From: Candidatus Peribacteria bacterium
GTDB lineage: Bacteria; Patescibacteriota; Gracilibacteria; UBA1369; 2-02-FULL-48-14
Length of the DNA: 55,188 bases
Assembly: GCA_943357175.1 (NCBI GenBank)
Contig: CALRGE010000009.1
Location: forward strand, 1 to 55,188
Reading direction: 5' to 3'
A program made the translations under genes and the position numbers. The notes under the pieces were generated by a model that saw only the letters and a list, made by a program, of their open reading frames with translations, did not search any database and had not been told where the DNA came from. Shown in pieces: positions 26,703-33,699 of this stretch. The first letter of the stretch is position 1. Each line of letters starts with the position of its first letter.

Positions 26703-27611
26703 TTAGAAGACACCAGCGATTACAGTTGAAACGAGCGCGAATGCGCCATAAATAATAACAATTCCGATGACGGAATTGATCATGATTTTTTTTGCCAAAT
26801 CAATTCTTCCCTGCTCTCCACCTGCAGTTGCATAAAGCAGACCACCTATAAGGAGTCCAAGTAGCATTATCGGCCCGACAAAAGAAACCATAATATTTAT
26901 TATTGAAACCATCTGTTTAAGAAATTCGCTCTGATTTATTGAGACAACAGTTTCAGATGTCGCACTGTTATATGCTGTTGAGTAAAGAATTTTTCTCACA
27001 AATAGATCAGATGCAAAAACCATAATTAAACCACCGGACGACATGACAAGATTCTTTTTCTCTCTTGTTATATCTTCATCACTTGAACTTGAAGAAATCA
27101 TAACAGCACCGGCACGAATAAACATGAGAGATGCAAGCGCTCCTAGTAAATATTTAATAAAAGTAATAACAATTTTCACCGTATCATCAAAAACAGCCGC
27201 TCTATTAACCAAAGATTCACCATCTTCAAGGGCGTTTCCACTCCTGTAATCAAAAACTTCAGCTAATGGGCCGGCAATACTTATAAGTGCGAGCCCGAGT
27301 AGCCCATAAGTTATTGACTGTTTTTGCGTTTTTACAGTTCCATCATTATCTCCACCCACAACCATTGTAAAACCTGAAATTACAATTAATAGAATTGAAA
27401 TTGCTCCAACAATAATTCTAGTTGCTCTTGCTAGAGGTCCGAGGACATTTTCGAATTTATCTACAGCTGTGTCTCCTTCTGCAGTCGGTAGTCCCAGGGT
27501 TGTGTTATCAGGCAAAGGAACGAAACCGGCAAATGCTGTAGGTATCATCAAAGATGCTAAAATACCTAAAACTACAGCTATAAGAATTCTTTTTTTTATG
27601 TTTTTGCGCAT
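26703..27611 (-). CDS. Membrane protein with three tandem VirB2/TrbC-like pilin modules (first gene of the operon)
   Basis: The 302-aa protein has a signal peptide (RILIAVVLGILASLMIPTAFA) and three two-helix modules. Their turns are ISGFTMVVGGDNDG, IRAGAVMISSSSSDED and IGGLLYATAGGEQG, followed by KQSITYGLLG, REKKNLVMSSGG and AKKIMINSVIG. The third module is closest to single-copy TrbC/VirB2 pilins. The organisation mirrors the next gene, so the two are paralogues that probably assemble together. A strong promoter lies directly upstream. No VirB4, VirD4 or other secretion ATPase is encoded in this window. Confidence 0.85.
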   Translation of the reverse strand: MRKNIKKRILIAVVLGILASLMIPTAFAGFVPLPDNTTLGLPTAEGDTAVDKFENVLGPLARATRIIVGAISILLIVISGFTMVVGGDNDGTVKTQKQSITYGLLGLALISIAGPLAEVFDYRSGNALEDGESLVNRAAVFDDTVKIVITFIKYLLGALASLMFIRAGAVMISSSSSDEDITREKKNLVMSSGGLIMVFASDLFVRKILYSTAYNSATSETVVSINQSEFLKQMVSIINIMVSFVGPIMLLGLLIGGLLYATAGGEQGRIDLAKKIMINSVIGIVIIYGAFALVSTVIAGVF

Positions 27612-27633
27612 ACGTGGAGATTTAACTCATATC

Positions 27634-27662
27634 ATTATATCACATTTGCTTGATTTATTCAA
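27634..27662 (-). promoter_or_regulatory. Promoter of the pilin-module/PKD operon
   Basis: Minus strand TTGAAT (27662-27657), 17-bp spacer, perfect TATAAT (27639-27634). Transcription should start near 27627, giving a leader of about 15 nt. It interleaves with the divergent secE promoter. Confidence 0.75.
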
Positions 27663-27679
27663 AAGGAAGGGTGTAGAGT
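27650..27679 (+). promoter_or_regulatory. Promoter of secE-nusG
   Basis: TTGATT (27650-27655), 18-bp spacer, TAGAGT (27674-27679). Its -35 box lies inside the spacer of the divergent operon promoter, so the two cannot easily be occupied at once. Confidence 0.55.
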
Positions 27680-27687
27680 AATTAACG

Positions 27688-27705
27688 AAGGCCGAGAGGC
27701 TTTTT
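27688..27705 (+). terminator. Hairpin with GAGA tetraloop and T run in the secE leader
   Basis: AAGGCC and GGCTTT pair around a GAGA tetraloop, followed by more T residues, within the first 20 nt of the predicted secE-nusG transcript. It could act as an attenuator or as an mRNA-stabilising 5' hairpin; the stem is short. Confidence 0.45.
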
Positions 27706-27727
27706 AAAGATAAACAATAACAATCAT

Positions 27728-27928
27728 ATGAAAGCTAACCCAGTAATCAGTTATTTCGTCACTGCATTCGAGGAATTTAAGAAAGTAACCTGGCCAACAA
27801 AGGAACAGGCAGCTCTTTTAACAGCAATCGTAATCGGAGTTTCTCTGGTTATGGCACTAGTAATTGCAGCTCTAGACCTTGGATTGAGCGAACTTTATCA
27901 AATGGCATTAACAAAGTTAACTAAATAA
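27728..27928 (+). CDS. secE: Preprotein translocase subunit SecE
   Basis: Essential single-helix clamp of the SecYEG channel. The 66 residues show the conserved amphipathic motif EEFKKVTWPTKEQ (16-28) and one membrane helix (LLTAIVIGVSLVMALVIAAL). It is the short bacterial form. It precedes nusG by 3 nt, the classic secE-nusG-rplK-rplA order, although here other genes have been inserted before rplK. No Shine-Dalgarno sequence precedes the start. Confidence 0.95.
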   Translation: MKANPVISYFVTAFEEFKKVTWPTKEQAALLTAIVIGVSLVMALVIAALDLGLSELYQMALTKLTK

Positions 27929-27931
27929 CAA

Positions 27932-28480
27932 ATGGCAAAACAAGCAAAAAACACAGGTCGTCACTGGTACGTTGTACACACTTATAGCGGATATGAAGAT
28001 GCAGTTCGTGAGGCACTTCTACAAAGAATTGAGTCAATGAACATGCAAGATAAGATTTTTGATGTGATTGTTCCAAAAGAAACTCAAATTGTTGTTAAGA
28101 AAGGTAAGCCAAAAACTGAAAAGAAACGACTTTTCCCAGGTTACGTGCTTGTTGAAATGATGGTTGACGACGATTCTTGGTATGTTGTGCGAAATACTCC
28201 AAACGTTACAGGTTTCGTTGGTAGCGGAACTATTCCGGTGCCGGTTTCAGCCGAGGAATTTGGAATTATCCAAAGACACATCGGTGAAGACAACGCTCCT
28301 AAGTTCAAAATTGCCTTCGAGAAGGGTGATCTTGTTATGGTATTGGACGGTCCTTTCGCAGGATACGAAGGAGTCATCAATACAATTGACGATGAAAAGG
28401 GTAAGGTTAAAGTGCTTATTACTATCTTCGGCCGTGAAACTCCGGTCGAACTTGATTTTGATCAGGTAAAAAAGAAGTAA
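27932..28480 (+). CDS. nusG: Transcription termination/antitermination protein NusG
   Basis: Binds RNA polymerase and links it to Rho or the ribosome. The NGN domain begins with HWYVVHTYSGYEDAVREAL and contains KKRLFPGYVLVEM and RNTPNVTGFVG. The C-terminal KOW domain shows GDLVMVLDGPFAGYEGVI and GRETPVELDF. 182 aa is the standard length. No Shine-Dalgarno sequence is seen before the ATG. Confidence 0.97.
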   Translation: MAKQAKNTGRHWYVVHTYSGYEDAVREALLQRIESMNMQDKIFDVIVPKETQIVVKKGKPKTEKKRLFPGYVLVEMMVDDDSWYVVRNTPNVTGFVGSGTIPVPVSAEEFGIIQRHIGEDNAPKFKIAFEKGDLVMVLDGPFAGYEGVINTIDDEKGKVKVLITIFGRETPVELDFDQVKKK

Positions 28481-28505
28481 ATTCACAGCCACATCCACCA
28501 CATCC

Positions 28506-29114
28506 ATGCAAAAATTTACTGTATTCTCCATTATCTTATCCTTATGTGTGATATTCATACTTGGTGATATGGTTTTTCATGGCTACTTAAATACGAGTGT
28601 ACTTAGCGTGCCGGCCGAAAGTGGAACAGGTGCGGAAATTGAACCTGCGGTTGAGAATGTTGTTGTTCACGAAGATGAAGTTCCTGTCGCTAAATTAACA
28701 GCCGCTCACTTAACTGCGGCGGGCTTTTCTAATCCTGTTCTGAAAAATGCTGTTTTCGACGGGAATGTGTACAGTTTCTTAACTTTTTCAGATCAAAGTG
28801 ATGCTTATGTTTATCAATGGAACTTTTTTGATGGCGAAACATTTGTTGGCTCAGTTTATGAAATTGAGTATAGGAGTGAAACCGGCGGCTTTCAGGGTTA
28901 CCTAACCTTGCGTGACCGTGCTGCGAAGCTTTTGACTCTTGGAGATACGAACGAGTCGAACACATACGGCGATGCTTCGTTTTACTTTAACCACAAATCA
29001 AAGAAAAACACCGTTCACCTTGTTATCCGAAAAGGTGGCAGTATATATGCATTCCAATACTCGTATTCCCTACACGAAAAAATGAAGAGTTTGTTTGAGA
29101 TTATTTCGAAGTAG
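28506..29114 (+). CDS. Hypothetical membrane-anchored or secreted protein
   Basis: The 202-aa product begins with a hydrophobic anchor or signal (TVFSIILSLCVIFILGDMVF). The rest is a beta-rich extracytoplasmic domain with repeated aromatic patterns (VYSFLTFSDQSDAYVYQWNF, GSVYEIEYRSETGGFQGYL). I do not recognise a family. It lies 25 nt after nusG on the same strand and may share its transcript. Confidence 0.7.
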   Translation: MQKFTVFSIILSLCVIFILGDMVFHGYLNTSVLSVPAESGTGAEIEPAVENVVVHEDEVPVAKLTAAHLTAAGFSNPVLKNAVFDGNVYSFLTFSDQSDAYVYQWNFFDGETFVGSVYEIEYRSETGGFQGYLTLRDRAAKLLTLGDTNESNTYGDASFYFNHKSKKNTVHLVIRKGGSIYAFQYSYSLHEKMKSLFEIISK

Positions 29115-29166
29115 AATTATTGCAGATGCCAGTCATGGTTTGAACAGATTCGATGCACCACTCTCT

Positions 29167-29194
29167 TTGACAATTTATTTTTATATGTTATAAT
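29167..29194 (+). promoter_or_regulatory. Consensus promoter, leaderless type
   Basis: Perfect TTGACA (29167-29172) and perfect TATAAT (29189-29194) with a 16-bp spacer. The ATG at 29201 is 6 nt past the -10 box, so the transcript start should coincide with the start codon. Confidence 0.75.
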
Positions 29195-29200
29195 GAACAT

Positions 29201-29824
29201 ATGAAGATTTCAAAGTGTTCTGCCCTAATTTTACCCGCTCTCATCGGTTGCGCCGAACAGGGGCCACCGAATTCTGTAGACCATAATGAGGGGTCAACAT
29301 GTGGTATCAACATGTATAGCGCTTTTATCGAAGGGCAAATCGATAGTACGTTATCCTCACAAATAGAGGAAACTCCGGGTTACAAAGAAACCGTAGTGGT
29401 CGCGCACATACCAGTTGAAACCATGACAACAACTTATGACAATCTCCTCGAAGATCAAGGGATTATTGGCCTAGGAGTTCAATGGAGTACCGATGGGTCT
29501 GCAGATGGATATATGCTCTATGACAACTATTGGACTGCCGACTACAAGCCTAAAGAAGGATTCGTTTGTGATGACAAAGTTATGGCCTACTCCTTTGAAA
29601 ACGACCTTCAAGTGGTTGCCAAGTGCGATTTCACTCCACAACAAGATGATCCGGCCCATTTTGGATTTTGTGAAGGGAACATATTTCGGACTTGCGACTG
29701 GGCTGCCGATGGGTCTGACCTTGCAACAACGTCTGAAGAGTGCAATCTGCTTGGCACATTTTCAGAAGCCACGGTAAAAGTCTTTGGACTTTCAGATGAC
29801 GGTTCTAGGTATTATCCGTATTAG
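29201..29824 (+). CDS. Lipoprotein of unknown function
   Basis: The N-terminus (SALILPALIGCAEQ) has a lipobox with Cys17, so this 207-aa protein should be lipid-anchored. The mature part has six or more cysteines (STCGINMY, FVCDDKV, AKCDF, GFCEGNIFRTCDW, EECNLL) and acidic loops, compatible with a disulfide-bonded exported domain. I do not recognise the family. Base composition looks less AT-rich than in neighbouring genes, a possible sign of recent acquisition. The fully consensus promoter predicts strong expression. Confidence 0.75.
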   Translation: MKISKCSALILPALIGCAEQGPPNSVDHNEGSTCGINMYSAFIEGQIDSTLSSQIEETPGYKETVVVAHIPVETMTTTYDNLLEDQGIIGLGVQWSTDGSADGYMLYDNYWTADYKPKEGFVCDDKVMAYSFENDLQVVAKCDFTPQQDDPAHFGFCEGNIFRTCDWAADGSDLATTSEECNLLGTFSEATVKVFGLSDDGSRYYPY

Positions 29825-29890
29825 CAAGCCATCCCGCTGACTTTCCAGCAAACCCTAAGTGATTTTTGCTTTGAATAAATGATTGCCATT

Positions 29891-30658
29891 TTATTTACTA
29901 AACCGTTTCTCCCTCACCCTCAAGTTAATCGCATGTGCAATCTCGTGATGTTCTTTGCAGAGCGGCGCGAGATAGTTTGGATTATGTGAATGAGATATGG
30001 CGAAAGTTTGAGTGTGATGAATTACTTCGGAGGGCTTTTTACAGGTTGGAATTGAACATTTGGTGCCGTGTTCTTTTGTGAGAAGTCTTTCTGTTTTTGC
30101 TGGAACAGGTCGAGATGTTGCTAGTTCAACCGGTTGTGCTTTCTCTTCTGCAATTTCTTCTTCACGTTTGTTAAGTGCGGCGCTGATTAGTTCATTAATA
30201 TCTATCCCTTTAGATTGAAGTTCAATTAGTCGATTTTTGACTTCTTCGTTTAAGGTTAGTGTCTGCCTGGGCAGATCTGTAAACTTTTCATCTCTTACAA
30301 ATGTTTCTACTGCTGATTTGGACATGTTTTTTACAATTTCAGAAAGTTCTGCTTCATTCTCCGGAGTCGCAATTGAAACTACTCGAGCTAACTTATTAAT
30401 ACTTACTTCTCCATTAACAAGTGCCTCGTGCAATCTTGGCATACTTTCGAATCGTTCCTCCAAATTAAGTGCTAAACGAACTTGATCATTAGATAATCCT
30501 CCGAACTTTGCCGCAAACTCGAAGATTGAGCTACAGTTTTTCTTCTCGTACAACTTACGTTTGTGAATCTCGGGCAACAAACCTGTGAACTTCCTCTTCC
30601 ATTCAAGAGCGTTTTTACCGAAATAAATCGCTACTGATAACAAATCTTTATCGTTCAT
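29891..30658 (-). CDS. HNH endonuclease domain protein
   Basis: The C-terminal 70 residues form an HNH nuclease: CSIPTCKKPSEVIHHTQTFA, then NPNYLAPLCKEHHEIAHA, with two Cys pairs for structural zinc and the catalytic His in IHH. The N-terminal part (about 1-165) is helical and resembles the helical domain often found before HNH in DUF222-type proteins. No intein, group I intron or methylase is adjacent, so it is not obviously a homing or restriction enzyme. 255 aa, monocistronic. Confidence 0.85.
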   Translation of the reverse strand: MNDKDLLSVAIYFGKNALEWKRKFTGLLPEIHKRKLYEKKNCSSIFEFAAKFGGLSNDQVRLALNLEERFESMPRLHEALVNGEVSINKLARVVSIATPENEAELSEIVKNMSKSAVETFVRDEKFTDLPRQTLTLNEEVKNRLIELQSKGIDINELISAALNKREEEIAEEKAQPVELATSRPVPAKTERLLTKEHGTKCSIPTCKKPSEVIHHTQTFAISHSHNPNYLAPLCKEHHEIAHAINLRVREKRFSK

Positions 30659-30798
30659 TTTGGGCGGGGTTAAATCGAGAAAATCATAGCAGAAAAACCT
30701 ACGATTTGCAGGTTAAAATAGCCAAATCGAGTGGACAATTTTGAGGGTGAGTGTGTACTCGTATTCTGCCTCACCGTAAGCCGCAATTTCAAATTCCT

Positions 30799-30827
30799 TT
30801 GACTTAAAGCACCTCTTCCTGTAACTT
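30799..30827 (+). promoter_or_regulatory. Promoter of rplK-rplA
   Basis: TTGACT (30799-30804), 17-bp spacer, TAACTT (30822-30827), giving a leader of about 16 nt before rplK. The rest of 30659-30798 shows only a short AACCT/AGGTT inverted repeat. Confidence 0.6.
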
Positions 30828-30849
30828 TCATGCGCTTTTAAACAATTAT

Positions 30850-31281
30850 ATGGCTCCTGTAAAGAAAATTAAGGCTATTGTGAAGTTGCAGATTGCAGCC
30901 GGCAAGGCTAATCCAGCTCCGCCAGTGGGTACTGCCCTTGGTCCGCACGGTGTTAACATGCAGGATTTCTGTATGAAATTTAACGAAAAAACAAGAGAGT
31001 TGGGAGATACAATTATCCCTGCTATTATCACTATTTATGAAGACAGAAGTTTCTCATTTATTACAAAAAAACCACCGGCAGCTATTCTTATAAAGAAGGC
31101 TATCAAACTCGAAAAGGGTTCAGCTGTTCCACACAAAGATAAGGTTGGAACAATCACTCGAGCTCAACTTGAAGAAATTGCGAAGATAAAGATGGAAGAT
31201 TTGAACGCGAACGATATCGAAGCTGCAATGAAAATTATGGCAGGAACTGCTCGCTCTATGGGAGTAGTAGTACAAGGTTAA
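30850..31281 (+). CDS. rplK: 50S ribosomal protein uL11
   Basis: Part of the GTPase-associated centre of the large subunit. The sequence [20 protein letters not shown] and [20 protein letters not shown] is diagnostic, as is the C-terminal RNA-binding helix pattern ending in [17 protein letters not shown]. 143 aa is typical. It is followed by rplA after an L1-operator-like intergenic region. Confidence 0.97.
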   Translation: MAPVKKIKAIVKLQIAAGKANPAPPVGTALGPHGVNMQDFCMKFNEKTRELGDTIIPAIITIYEDRSFSFITKKPPAAILIKKAIKLEKGSAVPHKDKVGTITRAQLEEIAKIKMEDLNANDIEAAMKIMAGTARSMGVVVQG

Positions 31282-31290
31282 TTTTATATC

Positions 31291-31319
31291 GTGGGAGGGC
31301 TACGGCCTGTTTGAACCAC
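31291..31319 (+). promoter_or_regulatory. Putative ribosomal protein L1 translational operator
   Basis: Between rplK and rplA the RNA can form GTGGGAGGGC-TACG-GCCT with an outer GTGG/CCAC pairing (31291-31294 with 31316-31319). The GTGGGAG plus CCAC pattern resembles the L1 site of rRNA and known rplK-rplA leaders, where free L1 blocks translation. Confidence 0.6.
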
Positions 31320-31332
31320 TAACCAAAATAAT

Positions 31333-32031
31333 ATGTCACACGGAAAAAAATATTTAGAGGCAGCAAAGAAAGTTGACTCGACTAAGCTTTATACTCTTGA
31401 TGAAGCTGTTAAATTGGCTTTGGAGACTGCAACAACTAAGTTCGATTCATCTGTTGAAGTTCACATGAACCTAGGAATTGATACTGCGATTGCTGAGCAA
31501 GCTCTTCGATCAACTGTTGCTCTTCCACATGGAACTGGTAAGAAAGTTCGAGTAATTGCCTTTGTTTCAGAAGATGAAGCAAAAATGGCGAAAGATGCTG
31601 GTGCTATCGAGGCTGGAGCTGAAACTTTGGTGGATAAGATTGCCGGAGGATGGATGGAATTTGATGTCGCAGTTGCTAACCCTGCAATGATGAAGAGCAT
31701 GGGTAAAATTGCGAGACAGCTTGGTCAGGCAGGTTTGATGCCAAATCCAAAATCAGGAACAGTTACAACTGATATCAAAGGAACAATCGCTCAAATTATG
31801 AAAGGTCAGGTTGAATTCAGAAACGATAAACAAGGAAACCTTCACAACATCGTTGGAAAAGTTTCATTTGGAGATCAGAAAATCATGGAAAATGTTAAGG
31901 CTTACCTTAAAGCAATCATGGAAAAGAGACCTACTGGAATTAAAGGAATATTCGTTAGAAGTATCACTCTAACATCAACAATGGGTCCCGGCGTTAAGGT
32001 TGAAGTAAACCCAACGATCGCGGCACTATAA
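31333..32031 (+). CDS. rplA: 50S ribosomal protein uL1
   Basis: Stalk protein of the large subunit and translational repressor of its own operon. Family segments are present: KFDSSVEVHMNLGID near 36, ATVALPHGTGKKVRVI-like region near 58, LGQAGLMPNPKSGTVT near 133 and the C-terminal GIKGIFVRSITLTSTMGPG. 232 aa is normal. Some CPR lineages lack uL1, so its presence narrows the possible source lineages. Confidence 0.97.
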   Translation: MSHGKKYLEAAKKVDSTKLYTLDEAVKLALETATTKFDSSVEVHMNLGIDTAIAEQALRSTVALPHGTGKKVRVIAFVSEDEAKMAKDAGAIEAGAETLVDKIAGGWMEFDVAVANPAMMKSMGKIARQLGQAGLMPNPKSGTVTTDIKGTIAQIMKGQVEFRNDKQGNLHNIVGKVSFGDQKIMENVKAYLKAIMEKRPTGIKGIFVRSITLTSTMGPGVKVEVNPTIAAL

Positions 32032-32045
32032 TTTTGCAATCTATT

Positions 32046-32070
32046 AAGAGCCTCTTTACGGGGCTCTTTC
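32046..32070 (+). terminator. Intrinsic terminator after rplA
   Basis: AAGAGCC (32046-32052) pairs with GGCTCTT (32062-32068), followed by a short T-rich tail. It closes the rplK-rplA operon. Confidence 0.7.
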
Positions 32071-32091
32071 TGTATGATTAAGTTGTGACAT

Positions 32092-32541
32092 ATGAAAGTT
32101 AAAATCAAAAGAGTAGATTCCTCACTTCCCCTTCCTGTTTATGAAACGGCGGGAAGTGTTGGTTTTGATTTAATTGCTCGTGAGAGTGTGACTGTGGCGG
32201 TTGGCAGTATTGAACTAATTCCAGCGAATATTATTGTGGAAGTTCCGGAGGGATACATGTTGGTGGTGGCATCGCGTTCGAGTACACCACGAAAAAAAGG
32301 CTTAACTCAACCTCATGGCTTTGGAATAATTGATCATGATTACTGCGGACCAAACGATGAAGTGAAGATTCAGGTTTATAATTTTACTGGTGCGGCAGTT
32401 GAGATAGCGAGAGGTGAAAAAATCGCGCAAGGAGTTTTTGTGAGAATCGACAAATTCGAGTGGGAAGAAGTTGAGGAGATTCGTGATAAATCGAGAGGTG
32501 GGTTTGGATCTACAGATCTTCCTCGTCAAGAAAGTAAGTAG
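32092..32541 (+). CDS. dut: dUTP diphosphatase (trimeric dUTPase)
   Basis: Hydrolyses dUTP to dUMP and pyrophosphate, keeping uracil out of DNA and feeding thymidylate synthesis. The motifs are visible in order: ETAGSVGFDL (motif 1), VASRSSTPRKKGL (motif 2), IIDHDYCGPNDEVK (motif 3), GEKIAQGVF (motif 4) and RGGFGSTD (motif 5, C-terminal arm). 149 aa is typical. Its 3' end overlaps the convergent lipoprotein-like gene by 32 nt. tmk lies about 570 bp downstream on the same strand. Confidence 0.95.
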   Translation: MKVKIKRVDSSLPLPVYETAGSVGFDLIARESVTVAVGSIELIPANIIVEVPEGYMLVVASRSSTPRKKGLTQPHGFGIIDHDYCGPNDEVKIQVYNFTGAAVEIARGEKIAQGVFVRIDKFEWEEVEEIRDKSRGGFGSTDLPRQESK

Positions 32542-33070
32542 GTGCCATTGTTTCCTCAATTATATCAACAAGCTCTTCAATGCTATTTGTGCGAATAATT
32601 TTATTTAGAGTTTCTTTTTCGGTATTAGTATCCGGATCTAACTTGAAAATTTTCATTTCTACATTGTATCTAAAATTACCGTCAATATTTTTTTCTGCTG
32701 GTAATGCAAGACCGTAACCCATTGTTATATGAGAAGCACGCAAAATTGTGAATGGCATTCCATCTTCTGTTCTTCTACCATAACCCATAAAATATATATC
32801 TGCTTCTCTAAGAATTTCCAGAACTTTAAAAATATCTTCAGTGAAACGTTCTTCCTGTTGAGTTAAAGTGAGTTTTGGCGCTGGTGCTGGCTCTGGCGCA
32901 CTGACAATTTCTATGATTTTTTTCACTTCTTCTGCAGTATCAGCTGAAGTGTCATCAATGGCAGAATTAATAATTTCCGGCTTTGGCACTTCTTTATCAG
33001 GCAACTTATTACATGTTCCCATCGTTGCAAGAATCACTACCCCAAGTTGACTAAGCCTTGTATAATTCAT
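32510..33070 (-). CDS. Probable lipoprotein of unknown function
   Basis: The N-terminus (LGVVILATMGTCNKLPDK) looks like a signal peptide with an imperfect lipobox at Cys20; Thr at -1 is unusual, so lipidation is uncertain. The next 50 residues are Pro/Ala/Glu rich, a linker typical of surface lipoproteins, followed by a compact domain (ILREADIYFMGYGRRTEDGM, ILRASHITMGYGLALP). I do not recognise the family. A CATAAA box lies 4 nt before the ATG. The last 32 nt overlap dut on the opposite strand. Confidence 0.7.
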   Translation of the reverse strand: MNYTRLSQLGVVILATMGTCNKLPDKEVPKPEIINSAIDDTSADTAEEVKKIIEIVSAPEPAPAPKLTLTQQEERFTEDIFKVLEILREADIYFMGYGRRTEDGMPFTILRASHITMGYGLALPAEKNIDGNFRYNVEMKIFKLDPDTNTEKETLNKIIRTNSIEELVDIIEETMAPTYFLDEEDL

Positions 33071-33114
33071 ATGTTTTATGAGAGATCTTATACTGCACTA
33101 AAGTCCAACTGTCA

Positions 33115-33699
33115 ATGCTCATTACCCTGTACGGCATAAATAATATTGGAAAGAGCACACAAGCCAAAAAACTCGTGGAGCGCCTTGAAAGTGAAGGTAA
33201 GACAGTGAAATATATTAAGTATCCTGTCTATGAAATCGAGCCGACCGGACGTTTTTTGAATGACTTTTTGCGCGGTGGAGGTCGAGTAAGTGAAGAAGAA
33301 TTACAGATGTGGTTTGCTTTGAACCGTTATCAATTTGAGCCGACTTTGAAGAAATGGCTGGAGGAAGGAGTGATTGTTGTGGCTGAAGATTACACCGGAA
33401 CAGGTTTGGCTTGGGGCACAGCGAAGGGAGCAAATTTAGAGTGGCTTGAGTCACTGAACAAATATCTTGTTCGTGAGGACTTGGCAATTTTGCTAGATGG
33501 CGAGAGGTTCAAAGAGGCAGTTGAGGAAGGTCATGTTCATGAAACTAACGAAGAATTTATGCGGAAATCGCGTGAGGTTCACTTGATGCTCGGCGAAAAA
33601 TACGGCTGGAAAAAAGTGGAAGTTACAGGTGGGATTGAGGAAACTGCGGAGAAGGTTTGGGATCAGATATCAAAGCATCTTGAATCTACCAGTAGCTAA
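33115..33699 (+). CDS. tmk: Thymidylate kinase
   Basis: Phosphorylates dTMP to dTDP. The P-loop is GINNIGKST (7-15), and WFALNRYQFEPTLKKWL corresponds to the substrate-binding DR[YF] region, here NRY. VVAEDYTGTGLAWG matches the nucleotide-binding YxxSxxAYQ region with replacements. 194 aa is close to normal. With the nearby dut gene it covers two steps from dUTP to dTDP. TATACT at 33089-33094 gives a leader of about 13 nt. The 3' end overlaps the convergent FAD-protein gene by 30 nt. Confidence 0.88.
   Translation: MLITLYGINNIGKSTQAKKLVERLESEGKTVKYIKYPVYEIEPTGRFLNDFLRGGGRVSEEELQMWFALNRYQFEPTLKKWLEEGVIVVAEDYTGTGLAWGTAKGANLEWLESLNKYLVREDLAILLDGERFKEAVEEGHVHETNEEFMRKSREVHLMLGEKYGWKKVEVTGGIEETAEKVWDQISKHLESTSS

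Noticed and set aside
26703-27611. A complete type IV secretion or conjugation system
   Set aside because: Only VirB2-like modules are present; no VirB4, VirB6, VirD4 or relaxase gene is in the window.
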